A stretch of 64,000 bases of DNA from Prinia subflava (Eukaryota; Chordata; Aves; Passeriformes; Cisticolidae), in NCBI RefSeq assembly GCF_021018805.1, contig NC_086283.1:12723162-12787161 (forward strand), in the 5' to 3' direction. Below, one piece after another: positions 37,007-47,865 of the stretch. The notes under the pieces were generated by a model. It did not search any database, was not told the DNA's origin, and saw nothing but the letters and a program-made list of their open reading frames with translations. The translations under genes and the position numbers were made by a program. The stretch's first letter is position 1, and each line of letters opens with the position of its first letter.

Positions 37007-40000
37007 CCAGAGTTTTGGGCCTTACTCCTTGGATGCCCAGAACACTGACAGACACACTCTTAGAATTATCAACATAAAACACACACTGCATTCTCAAAAG
37101 CTGAAGGCAGAAATTGTCTTAGCAGCTTGCAATGATCTTGTTTTAATTAGAGGCTAGATCAATCACTCCAGATGCCTATCACAAATCTAGACACCACAAG
37201 AAATATGAGTTAAATACAAAGGTATTATTTAGAAGGCAGGTTCTGGAAAATGCTGGTACTGCAAACCAAGTGGGAAAGCAGAAGCCTCAGGGCTTTCCCA
37301 TATTCCCCATTTCCCTCTTATTTCCCATATGCCATCTTGGTCAAGTTTGCTTTCAACAGCTGTAGAAAAATGGCTGTGCAAAAGCCATGCCGCTTAGGTA
37401 ACCTCATCCTAATCCAACTGAAGCTGCAGTATGATGTAGAGATTTCTGCCCTTATCAGTGGACACAAAAACATCACTGGAAACCCAATGTGCAGACCCAC
37501 AGACAAAAGAAAGGCTAAACCCAACATAAATTTAACAACCCCATCCTAAGTTCTCTGAAGTACTGTACAAGAGTGGGATTCAGTTGGAGTGAATTGTGAC
37601 AGGAACATACTTACTGGTAAAAAATATACAGTGAACCCCTAATCTCTCTATTGTAGATTGTGTGCTGATTAGCACAGAATTTCAGTGAATGTGATGTCTT
37701 GCTAGATATAGACAGGTATTCAACTTTTCCTCATATTCAAAGCAGTTAACCTGATACAAACAGTAATTAGGAGTAATACTGCTGTTTGCTCAAAGTCGTT
37801 CTCATTTCATAGTTGATTTTGAAGACTCTGATTTATTTCAGTGTAAGAAATCATCAGCCATTTTTAATATTTGTTTTGTCAATAAAATGAAAAAAAAAAT
37901 CATTTTCATATAGGCAACAGATGTTTACATCAAACCCTCACCGAGATCAACTACCTTAGTAACTAACAGTAAATATCTGTTAGGTTTACATAATGCCCTG
38001 ATGCATAAACACTTTTTCAAAGCAAAAAATGAGAGTCCAAGGACATCTCCAGTAAAGACACATTTAAGATCCCAGAGCACTTCAAGAAAGAAGAAACGAA
38101 ATATGAAAAGCTTACAACATGATCCAAAGGTCACTGGGATCAAAGGAGAGACTAATCATGAGTTCAGCAAACTTTGTGACTTGACCTCAGTCACTTAGAA
38201 AAGGACACCAAGAACACATTCAAGGAACTACTAATGAATATACCCTAATAGTTTAAACATTCAGTACTTCACAGTGGTAATGCACTGTCACTCTCATAGC
38301 ATCTCTCCTTAAAGGTAGAGTGAGTACTAAAAGCTCACAACTCCAACAAATTCCAAGTATGATAAAAAGAGATCATATTCAAAGAAAAGAAATATGCTTA
38401 ATACCTGGTATTTTTAGATAACACAAACTTCAGTTTCTAGTTCAAGTCACTTATTTTAATCCTAACTAAAAATAGCGGACTTGACAATTCCTCTGCTAGC
38501 CTGATGAGTAGTCTAGACATGGTTAGATAACAGCATTCACCTTTGACAGTTCCCTTTGAGGTATTAAACATTTGTTAATGGTTTAATAAATTCCAGTCAA
38601 ATAGTGCTTTATGACAGTTATGTCAGTTAATAAATTTCAAGATGTTTATAGCGACAAAGACCAGCTTTGTCCTCAGACACCTGAATTTCCATAAATTATG
38701 AACATGTTGACATTACTGACATGTGGAACAGAAGCATAACTGATTGAAACATACTGCCAAATTCTCTTCATGCTTCCACAAACACAGGCAAGTAACAGTT
38801 AAATTTGTTACGACAGATACGAAAGTAAACACCAAGACATTTTTGCCCTCCCAAAAATCTTCAGTCTTGCAAAAACATAGTTAAAATCTTCCTATTATTC
38901 AGCATTCTGGAGTCCTGAAATGCCAAAGTTTTGAAGCAGAGGCAATTCTCCATAGCACTTAGAACCACAAGTCCATCATACCTTCATCTTGAAGTATTTC
39001 CTGAAAGTCTCTTTTCTTCAAAATGCATACATCCTTGCTTTTCTAGAATACTTACTTTCTCAAAAAACACTGAGTATCTCTGAATAACAAGCACCCTTTT
39101 ACAAAGTGAAGATACAGTACATTTTCTTACAAGTACACCAATCCAAGCACTAAAGAAATTTTTCACATTACTGGAAAAAAATTAAAGAACATAAGCTATT
39201 TCCAGGATATGCACTTATCTACGCCTTGTCCTTCAGCTTTCATGTATAATTTCAAGCCATCACTGACTGGCCGAAGATTTAACAACAAGGAAGGAAATAA
39301 TGCCTCTAGGTGACTCAGCAGCATCCTAATACAGCTATATCTAAATATGCTGACCCTAAACCTGCAAAGAGCATCTGTATTAGTGGATAAGAGATCTATA
39401 CAATTTTCAGGTCACAGATCATTCTGCCTCAATGTTTCAGTTTGTTGCAGTAAATCCTGACAGCTTCAGCAATCACAAATGCTTTCCTGCTCATACAATA
39501 AAAGGTTTAATATTGCGAAACACATTTATTCACTCCAGTCACTTTTACTTCCCAACACAGAGCATGAGAAACAGATTTTACAGTATGGCTAAAATCAATG
39601 AGCATATGGGCCTCCATTTAAGAAGGATAAATTAGTTCTCTGATGATTACTTAGAGAAATAACTGGTGTCCAGCTTCTGCTACTACTGCAGAGCATCTGG
39701 GTTTCCCCTACCTCACTTTTTCATAGTCAAGAGAAGGATGAAAATTCCTTTCCATTTAATGACTTTGCAGAAAGGAGAACAATGCTGCTGTTCTTGATGG
39801 GGAGGAAGGAAATCCAATTTATTGATATTAACCTTGACAAAAGCTTTGATTAGGACTGTTCTCATCTATTCCAGAAGAGCAAGGCGGAGAAATCAATCCA
39901 CCGGCAATTTAACTGAGAAAAGCAGTCATAAGTTATTTCCTATACAATATTTTGTTAATTTTTGTACCTGAACACTTTTCAAGAGAGCTGATCCCAGCAC

Positions 40001-41265
40001 TTTCTGTTTAGAGGGTCAAGAGCAACTGAACTAATACAGCAACTGTGATGGACAGAGCTTAGTCGCAAGTGTGATAGCAGTTCATTCATTTAAGACAGAC
40101 AAGGCAGAGATGTCTTACCCTCTTCAGAGAAGCTCTCTCAAAATGTCTGCAAATGCTTCATGATCCAAAACACCCACTGATAAACTAGTTCACAATTTAA
40201 AGGCTTGTGGCTGAAAAGAGATGGCCCACAGGTGGCACCTTTCTCAAACTGTCACTCTATAGTTAACCATTATTCCTTTCCCTTTTCCCCATTTCATTAT
40301 TTCTTTGTCCAAAGAAGTAGCAGCATCAATCAAAGCATCTGCAGAGTGACCCCACCTCGCTGGAAGTCTGTGACGTGGTGACTCCATATGCAGACGGATA
40401 ATGTACAGTTTCACAAAGCCTGGCACCTGCGGCCATGCTACAAACCTCAGTGCTGTGAATGCCAGGAGAAAAAAGCTGGCCTGTGGTTTGGTGTCAAGCT
40501 GGCCACATCTTCAAAAAGCCAGGAATTGCATCCAAAATCCTGTATTGCAATTTACTGGAAACAGTCAAGAAAGGAGCTCTACATACCTGAAATTACAGTG
40601 AGCCTGTCAGCCCAGGATCACTCCAAGGTAGTTCCACACACCTGAATTTTTCCAAGCAGACCATCAGACACCAAAAACAGCAAATTCCTACTTTTTGGGT
40701 GCTAGCAAGTAATAGAAAGCCTGAGCCTCTGGTGCATGAACCCATTTGACAGATGAAGACTGCATTGGAAAGCTCCTAGCCTAGGTTTGTATACAAAGGG
40801 GATGGCAGCAGGAATGCTGGAATCCTGGAGATGTACATCATCAGGGTGGAATGATTCAGGGCAGAATAATTCAGGGCAACCTGCTCTGACCATTAATATA
40901 TGAAAAAAACACTGAAGTGCCTCCCCCTGCTGTGATCAAGCCTGCTTAGAGCCTTATCCTGACACCACACCAACAGAGCAGGTTTTGACCTCACTGTGAA
41001 GAGAACACCTCCCTCCTCCTTCCCCTGAACGTTCTCTTTGTGGAAGCAAAAAGACAGTTTTCCCCTTTACATGGTGTCCTGCTGTGTGGTACCCTGAGGT
41101 CAGCGTGCCAGCATGCTCTGGATCTAAATGGCCTGATTTTTCCTGCCACCTCTCTCCTTTCCACCCCTCACGCCTCAGAAGTTTCAATAATAATAATGAC
41201 ACTAAAATAGAGAGCAAAATATCTTTCAGGAGACAGTTCTAAACACATTCTAAATACTTATGTCT

Positions 41266-41622
41266 AGGGAGGCTGAGAGGAGGCTAATAGCTTTCTGCAA
41301 CTACCTGAACAGAGGGCTGGAGTGAGGCGGGGCTGATCTCTTCTTCCAGGTAACAAGCGACAGGATGACAAGTAATGGCCTCAAGTTTCCCCAGAGGAGG
41401 CTTAGATTGAGTGTTAGGAAAAATTTCTTCACCTGAAAGGGCTATCAAGCACTGGAATAGGCTGCCCAGGGAAGTGGTGGAGTTACCATTCCTGGAGGTA
41501 TCTAGAAGACATGCAGATGTGGCACCTGGGGACACAGTTCAGTCGTGGGCTTGGCAGAGTTGGGTTAATATTTGGGCTCAGGGATCTAAAGGGTCTTTTC
41601 CAACCTAAACGATTATAAGAGT
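41266..41622 (+). mobile_element. CR1 LINE, short 3' fragment, + orientation
   Basis: About 360 bp of a 5'-truncated CR1. The + strand follows the last part of ORF2: a decayed 'ERRLIAFCNYLNRG'-like start, then frames reading like SSGLKFPQRRLRLSVRKNFFT and AIKHWNRLPREVVELPFLEV. It ends at GGTCTTTTCCAACCTAAACGATTATAAGA, the CR1 3' terminus. It belongs to a variant different from the two copies at 30-34 kb in its 3' untranslated part. No coding capacity remains. Confidence 0.92.
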
Positions 41623-44059
41623 AACATCCCCAATTCAGTATTACTCCTCAGGTTAAAAACATATGAATATACAATGTAGGTAATACTTCTGGGGCTTTTC
41701 CACATAGGACAACTTTGTATATAAATAGGTGTATATAATAGGGACATTAGTGTGTATCAAATTACCTCCTCACAATCCTTTTTTCTGCTAAGGATTCTTA
41801 CTGAAATAGAAAAATATCTCTACAGTGAGGTAAAAAACTCAGAGTATCTACACGGAACACAACCACAGAGTAACTAGTGCCTCTAATTTGCCTGGCTCTT
41901 GTTATCCTTCCCCAGCTAGAAAAGAGGAAAATAAAGGACTCTAACTTGTCCAAATGCACCACAAAGCAGGAAAAGCTACCACACCTCCATTTCCAAAAAG
42001 AAAAAAAAGTAACAGGGACAAATACATGGACAACAAATAGTTTTCAATAAATTCTCAGACTATGGAGAGTTTTAGATAAGATACTTACAAAAAACAGTTG
42101 ATATTTAACAAGAATTGCATGTGATTTTCAAATAAACTGATTAATATTTCCATGATCAACGTCAGTCAGAAGTATTTCAGTAATTAGGGTCAATATTTGC
42201 TGCTAATGCATTTATCAAATGAAGATGGAGGAGAGGTTGTTGAAAACAGAACCAAGGCCATACTAAAGCACAAATTGCTCTTACTAAAAACATGTCGCGT
42301 ACAGCAGTTTGCAACTGAATTGCCTAGAGAGGAACTAAACAGCATCTCAATCAGTTTTATTTTCTAATCCAGATTCTTAGTTCACTTTTGAAGTACATCC
42401 AGTCATGTGTAAACACCAAGCCAGGCATTTCACTAAATGATGCCAACTTCCTAAAGATACAATCTGAAAAGTGCATCACTTCAGTTAGTTTTCAAGAGAA
42501 AAACAATGATATTAATAGAATGCTTTTTGATTTGCACCACAGTGCCCAATTCTGGCATGTTACCCTTGATACCACTGGTATGTATGAAGTGCATTTACTC
42601 TCTCTGGAGACCTCATGCACGGTGGAATGGGAACATAAGACAATACAGGAAAGACTTCCTAGCACATATACCTAGGGACTCCTGATGAGAAACAGCTAAG
42701 TTTTCTTTATTGTGTCCATACCTTTGTGATCAGTTCCAAGCCTTTCACTTTTGTCTGAGAAACAACATCAGAAAGAAGATTTCCCCCTCCCCAAGGTAAT
42801 TTCTAGAAGTGGTTTCATTTAATTAATTGCATTACTTGACTGATAAATCCCTTTTTTAATACAGTTCTGAATCATGCTAAATCAAGAATGATTTTTCTAT
42901 ACCAAGACTAATACTTGTGTTCATCTGATTAGTGTAGATCTTTAAACTCTATCAAACAAAATGGTGGTATGTAGCTACAATTTTTCTTCTTAGTTTGTTC
43001 TTTGCCTACCAGTTCACTAACAAACAAAACCCGCACTTTTTTTTTTCTCTTGCAGCATTCAGACATTTCCATAAGAAGTATTATGAAACATACCTGGAGT
43101 CTTTACAATAACACTGAGCTGTTTTATGTTTCTAAATCAAACTAAGGAAACTCATTAGAGCTTTTCAAAGTGTGAGAACAGTTCTTCAAAGAAACATCAC
43201 TAAATTCTAAATATACATGTGCTTACTTCAAAAGTTCTCAGTTGAACAGAAACAGGATCTTGAGAAATACTTTAGGATCTAAGCAATGTCAAGGAAAGAC
43301 AAGACACACAAGAAAAAGCAGAGAGGAGCTTTTTCTAAGAAGTGATAGGGAGTAAGACTTAGCTGTGCAAAATTTTCAGAATAAGGACAAACACTCAGGG
43401 AAAAGACAACTGTTCTCCCAGAGGTGAGATAAAGACTAAGATCACCTCCGAGGACTTGGGCATCATAGGTTCAGACATTTGGTTTTCATTAAAATCTACT
43501 GATGTAAAAACAAGAGGCCTCCTGTGATAGATTTGCTACTTTCCTATCAAGTTCAGTTGTACCTATCTGTACAGTCCTGATATGGAATTGCATCTTCATT
43601 AGCATCACACATTGAAGCTACTCCTAAATAGACAGTCTAAAGCATTAGGGTTTGAGAGGTTTTTTGCAGTTGTTGTTTCTATTGTAGTTTTTTTGTTGTT
43701 GTTGTTTGTTTGGGTTTTTTTGCTTTTATACACTGATGTTCTCAATCATATTCAATATTTTGATTTCTTCTCAGCAGTTTTTCAAATTGAACTACTACTG
43801 CCTCCTTTGCAGCAGCAGCTTGTGCACTGCAGTAGCAGCCTTTCACAGCCTCTGGCTCTTTCCAGGCTTAGGTTTCCAAACCATTACTCCTTGTAGTGTT
43901 CCTCATAAAGCAGATCCTGAAGTGAAACTGAAGTGAAAAGTATTTCCTAATAGAGACTTCAAGCCATGTTAGAACAACTTAATGATAGCCACCCACTTAC
44001 AAAAATAAAAAAGGTGGAAACTTTCCACATGTCTCCTCCCAGCTGCAGTAAAGACCTGC
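41623..44059. other. Unique sequence, nothing recognised
   Basis: No transposon or RNA gene was recognised. A 95-codon + frame at 42388-42675 and a 94-codon + frame at 43612-43896 are open but have no recognisable family. The second runs through a T/G simple repeat, so neither is called. Confidence 0.5.
43688..43722. repeat. (TTG)n / T-rich simple repeat
   Basis: T runs and GTT units (TTTTTTTGTTGTTGTTGTTTG and GGGTTTTTTTG) form a short low-complexity patch. Confidence 0.85.
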
Positions 44060-44849
44060 TACACAGAATCACAAAAATGGTCCAGCATCCTGTCCAGCTG
44101 AATATCCAACATGTCCAATGTTGGAGAATCCCCAGCTTCTCAGGGAAGATTATTCCAATGGCTGACTGCTCAACTGAAAAATTTTCCTCTTGTGCTTCAG
44201 TCTTTCTTCACATAGCAAGCTTGCTAGTCCTTTGACCATCTCTGTGTCCCTTCTCTGCACCCTCTCCAACCTGTCAACAGCTTGTTTTGCATAACAGGGA
44301 CCAAAACTGAACACCCTATTCAAGGCATGACAAGCTGAGTGGAGTGGGACAATAATGATTTCTTTATCAGCTGGTGATGCCCTTGTTGATGCCACCCAGC
44401 ACCCTGTTGGCTTTCTTTGCTACAGCAGCACACTATCCACTCATACTGAGCTCATCATACACCAGGACCACCAGCTTCCTTTCTGCAGAGCTGCTCCCCA
44501 GTGGGATGGATTCCTGTGTTCCTGGATTATGTTTTCCCAGGTACAAGACCACATGTACTTGTCAAACTTGTTAGCCTATCCAGGTCTTCCTATAGGATAG
44601 CTCTCCCTTCTGAAGTGTCCACTTTGCCCCTCAGCTTTCCCCCATCAGCAAACTCTGCCAGGGTACACTTGACCACATCTCAAGGCTCACTTAGGGATGT
44701 ATTAAACAGTGCTGGGCCCAATATCAATCCCCATGGGACTCCATCTGTGACAGGTTGCCTGTTTGAAGAACTATCCACCATCACCCTCTCTCTGGTTGCT
44801 GCCTGTCAGTCAGTTCCCCACTCAGCACAGGAACCACTTGTCCAGATCC

Positions 44850-45134
44850 TTAACACATCTGCTCCTCCAGGACAGGGCTTTGGGGAGCCATATCAAAAGC
44901 CTTGGAAAAATCCAGGTAGACAATGTCCACCACCCACACAACATTGACCAAGCAAGTCACTTTGTCATAAAGGGCAATCATGTCTGTCAAGCACGATTTG
45001 CCCTCAGTGAATCCATGCTGGCTCTTCCCACTCACGTGCTTCATCTGACTTATGATGACCCCCAAGAGGATGTATTCCATAATTTTCCTGGGGACTGAAG
45101 TATGACTGATGTGCCTAAAATTTCTTGAATGCAT
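44850..45134 (-). pseudogene. CR1 ORF2 RT fragment (older copy)
   Basis: A 94-codon remnant of the LINE reverse transcriptase. VPRKIMEYILLGVI (14-27) and SQHGFTEGKSCLTD (38-51) precede motif [11 protein letters not shown] (72-81, catalytic Asp 75). After that the frame is lost, with no motif B or C in the same frame. The VPRKIME and GFTEGKSCLTD segments are absent from the 33-kb copy because that one is truncated just there. Confidence 0.92.
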
Positions 45135-45309
45135 CTTTAATCCCTTCCTAAAGACAGGGTGATATTAGGCCTTCTTCTCATCTTCTGGGACAACTCCCAG
45201 CATCCACAACCACTCAGGTATTATGGAGAGCAATGCTGTCAGGCAGCTCTCCTAACACCCTCAGGGGGACAATGTCAGGGCTCATTGATCACTGGAGGCC
45301 AAGCTGCTG

Positions 45310-45510
45310 TCAGAGATCATACACAAACTCTTCCTTGCCCGGCAGTGGGTCCGTGTGTGCAGCAGCCTGGGGTTTTGTTCCCAAGGCTTGGGGCCCAACA
45401 ATGCTGCACCAACAGGTAAAGACAGAGCTGGAGAATGTGTTGAGAACCTGTGCCTTTTCAGTCTCATTGGTGACTAATTCCCCTCTGCAGTATTTCCCTC
45501 CTCTTTCCAC
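45310..45510 (-). pseudogene. CR1 ORF2 linker fragment between EN and RT
   Basis: A 66-codon piece that begins near the conserved linker segment (TNETEKAQVLNTFSSSVF at residues 14-31), which in intact CR1 joins the endonuclease to the reverse transcriptase. The residues that follow are not in the family frame, so the piece is broken at both ends. Confidence 0.8.
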
Positions 45511-45930
45511 TTGGTGTTTACATACCTGAAGTACCCTTCAGTGTGGTTTTTTACAGCTCTGGCCAATTTTAATTTGAACTGAGCTTCTGGTTTTCTAACT
45601 GCCTCTCTGCATGCCCTGGGAACGCCCTTGTAGTTCTCAAGGGGTTATTGTCTGCTTTTCCATCTCTGGTACACACCCACCTTTGGTTTTGAGCACACTT
45701 GGAAGGTCACAATGAAGCTCTTGCTCCACCTAATTCCCTACCTTTAAAGGGGATGAAATGTTTTTGTGCTTCCAGGGGAATATTATCGGAAAAATTCCCA
45801 GCACTCACTAGCTCCTTTATCCTCCATGGAAGCTTCCCACAGAATCCCTCTCAGCTGAGCTTCTAAAAATCTAAAACCTATTCCTTAGCACAGTATGCTC
45901 AGCAGGATCCCAAACTCCACAATATTGTGA

Positions 45931-45935
45931 TCACT
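45931..45935. repeat. Target-site duplication TCACT (left copy)
   Basis: The five bases immediately left of the LTR; identical TCACT lies at 47356-47360. In the CR1 minus-strand reading they are AGTGA, inside the codons for Ser-Asp of the SLGCSDH motif. Confidence 0.95.
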
Positions 45936-47355
45936 TGCCATGGGTTGGCGCTGGCCAGATGCCAGTGCACCCATGAGTGTATGTTTTTCTTAATGAACTA
46001 CTGTGAGATGTGGTCAAGAACAGAGCAGAGCAGGCCTGAAACTTGAAAATATAAAGAAACCTATTAAATTACATAAGAAAAGAAAATAGAAAAGAAAAAA
46101 AACCCTAAACACACAAAACCAGAAATGAAAACCTCCCAGAACATTTCTTTTCTTCCCCCAGTTTCCACCCCTTACACGCTCAAACTTTTAACACTTACAC
46201 ATTACCCTCATCTTACTTGCTTAAACCAAAACCCTGGGTTCCCAATCAATGTCATCATCACTCAAAAAGAACCGATCTTCAATCCATCCAGGGAGAGAGG
46301 AGTCTCTCTTGCACCACAGACCCCCCACAGGAAACACAGGTCCATCCTCCCGTGTTCCCATGTCACCCATGGCACCGCCCGGAGAAGCCTGCCAGCGACA
46401 CCCTCCTCTCCATGTCCAGTGCTCTCACCACTGTCCATGGGCCAAAACCGCATAAAGGGCTCTTTTAAGGATGTTTGGCCAAGTACCAAATCCCAGCCAT
46501 CTTCTCATATTGGGACTAGCAGTCCCCCCCACATTTACCCCTGGGGCCGAGGGTTCCAAGAACAGAGATCTTCATCTCTCAAGACAGAGGGCGCCACCAC
46601 ACCCTCTTCCTCTCTTCTCTGTTCTCCACTCCTACAGTGGCAATCACTGCCACAAAGTCTTTGGTTTGAGCCAACTGCATCCACCCAAATACAGTCTTAT
46701 TTATGTCCAGAAGGATTCAGGTTCCATCTATGGCTAATATTATGCAAGAAAAGTCCAGCCCAAAAAGCCACTCTTCTTCATCTCTGCCCATCTGGCATTC
46801 CTTTCATCTTCCTTTGATATCTCAGCCCCAGGCTGTCTCTTTCTCTCTCTTCTCTCAAACCACCAGCCAAGAGAATCAATGTCTGGCAAAAGTTTTCTTC
46901 TGCCAAGAAAGAGTTAAAAGTCTCTGGCTCATGGCAGGGCCGTAGGCTCCAGCACTACCTCACGCAGCCGGGGGAAGGGGGGGGTGGGGGGAGTTGGGAG
47001 GGACAGAAGGCACCTCCACAGTTCTCCACCCTCCATTCTGGATGGGGCTGGCTCAGCTCCAGTCCCTTTCACTCTCTTCTCCCCCCGGGGCACCGGCCTA
47101 CCTCAGGCCTGGCCGCATGGTTTCCCTCCCCTACCCAGCCTTGTAAGCTGGACAGGGGAGAAGGAGAGAATGCTTCTCTCCTGAAACAAGAACCAAAAAG
47201 GAAATCCCTCTGGGAGTCCTTGCTTTTAACCCCCTGTGTTCTCAGAGGCGTGTCCAACCCCTCAGTGGCTACTCCAGGTGCCAGCATAAAACCTGACCAC
47301 TGATTGGTTTGACCACAACTTCCTGGAAAACTCACTTCCCCCTCAAACCAGGACA
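45936..47355 (-). mobile_element. Solo LTR (1,420 bp), ERVL-like, nested in CR1
   Basis: The element starts TGCCATGG and ends CCAGGACA on the + strand, so on the minus strand it begins TGTCCTGGTTTGAGG and ends CCATGGCA, the TG...CA ends of retroviral LTRs. TGTCCTGGTTT is, from general knowledge, a common start of songbird ERV LTRs and sets the orientation. A perfect 5-bp duplication (TCACT) flanks it. A CCAAT box lies near its sense 5' end (47303-47307 on the complement), followed about 75 bp on by a weak TTAAAA TATA-like site (47224-47229). No internal gag/pol/env lies between two LTRs, so this is a solo LTR left by recombination. The + frame of 230 codons at 46125-46817 is antisense to the LTR and not a gene. 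A 5-bp duplication fits ERVL-type integration. At 1.4 kb it is long for an LTR, so a non-autonomous composite is possible. Confidence 0.88.
46970..47002 (+). other. Potential G-quadruplex inside the LTR
   Basis: G-runs of 5, 8, 6, 3 and 3 bases separated by loops of 2, 1, 4 and 1 satisfy the usual G3+N1-7 rule on the + strand (template-side for LTR sense transcription). Folding is a prediction only. Confidence 0.6.
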
Positions 47356-47360
47356 TCACT
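47356..47360. repeat. Target-site duplication TCACT (right copy)
   Basis: Matches 45931-45935 exactly and completes the duplication produced on LTR-retrovirus integration. CR1 coding sequence resumes directly beyond it. Confidence 0.95.
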
Positions 47361-47603
47361 GCAGCCAAGGCTATCATTAACTGAGATATTACAAAGCAGT
47401 TTTTCTTGGTTTGTGAGTAATATCTCCAGCAGTACCTGATTTCTGGTTGGCACATCTAACATTTGTGTGAAAAAAGAGTCACATTCCAGAAACTTGATGG
47501 ATGATGTGAGCTGTTTCACTGTTCCTCCAACAAATGTCTCAGTGGGTTGAGTCACCCCTAAGAACCAAGTTGTGTTGACACAGTGCTTGCCTAAGTGATC
47601 CAA
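47361..47603 (-). pseudogene. CR1 ORF2 endonuclease fragment upstream of the LTR
   Basis: An 80-odd-codon remnant of the apurinic-type endonuclease domain. SIKFLECDSFFTQMLDVPTRN-like sequence leads into LLEILLTNQEKLL and then SLGCSD, where the LTR interrupts it. The next residues of the family (H..VEF) are found on the far side at 45930 downward. In an intact LINE this domain nicks target DNA. Here it is disrupted by insertion and by substitutions. Confidence 0.9.
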
Positions 47604-47618
47604 ACATTGCTTTGTTGA

Positions 47619-47837
47619 TTATATTATCTTAATCTGGAAGTCAGAGACAGAAGTATACTGCAAGATGCCCCTTGCAATCTTGACCCAGAGGCATTCCATA
47701 GGGCTGGAATTACCATAGCTCACTTCCATACATTCAAGATTCTCCTTTAACAAAGAGCACAACAAAAACACCTCCTCTTTTTCCTTGCCTGTCTTTGCAA
47801 TACAGCTTATATCCATCCATTGTGCTCCTCCAGTCAC
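47619..47837 (-). pseudogene. CR1 ORF2 endonuclease N-terminal fragment
   Basis: A 72-codon piece further upstream in the same LINE. It contains LECMEVSYGNSSPMECLWVKI, matching the family segment 'LECMEL...ESLWVKI'. The next sequence 5' of it still reads DVIEITEA, matching the family's 'D.VAITET', which takes the LINE to about 47865. Beyond that similarity fades. Confidence 0.85.
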
Positions 47838-47865
47838 ATCAGTGCCTCAGTTATTTCTATGACAT

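Larger units (their letters stand above)
34429..41265. other. Unique sequence, with a TAAT-rich patch and small repeats
   Basis: No gene or transposon was recognised. Items noted are the TAAT-rich block at 34560-35230, an A20 run at 35039-35058, a perfect hairpin at 36983-37006 and a short A run near 37889. Open frames of 60-99 codons occur on both strands and resemble nothing known. Confidence 0.5.
44060..47865 (-). mobile_element. Long CR1 LINE copy split by a solo LTR
   Basis: A minus-strand CR1 with about 2.4 kb of LINE sequence in two parts, 47865-47356 and 45935-44060, separated by a nested LTR. Reading 5' to 3' on the minus strand one meets endonuclease pieces (ECMEVSYGNSSPMECLWVKI, then VPTRNQVLLEILLTNQE, then SLGCSD|HNIVEF across the LTR junction). 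Next come the linker (AQFKLKLARAVKNHTEGYF, TNETEKAQVLNTFSSSVF), the RT palm ([23 protein letters not shown]) and the C-terminal region (VAKKANRVLGGINKGI, ERVQRRDTEMVKGL). The 3' end is at TGATTCTGTGT near 44060. It is heavily mutated and clearly older than the 33-kb copy. The 5' end near 47865 is approximate. Confidence 0.94.

Noticed and set aside
46125..46817. 230-codon + strand open frame
   Set aside because: It lies wholly inside the minus-strand solo LTR and is antisense to it. The peptide is Pro/Ser/Thr-rich with no family signature.
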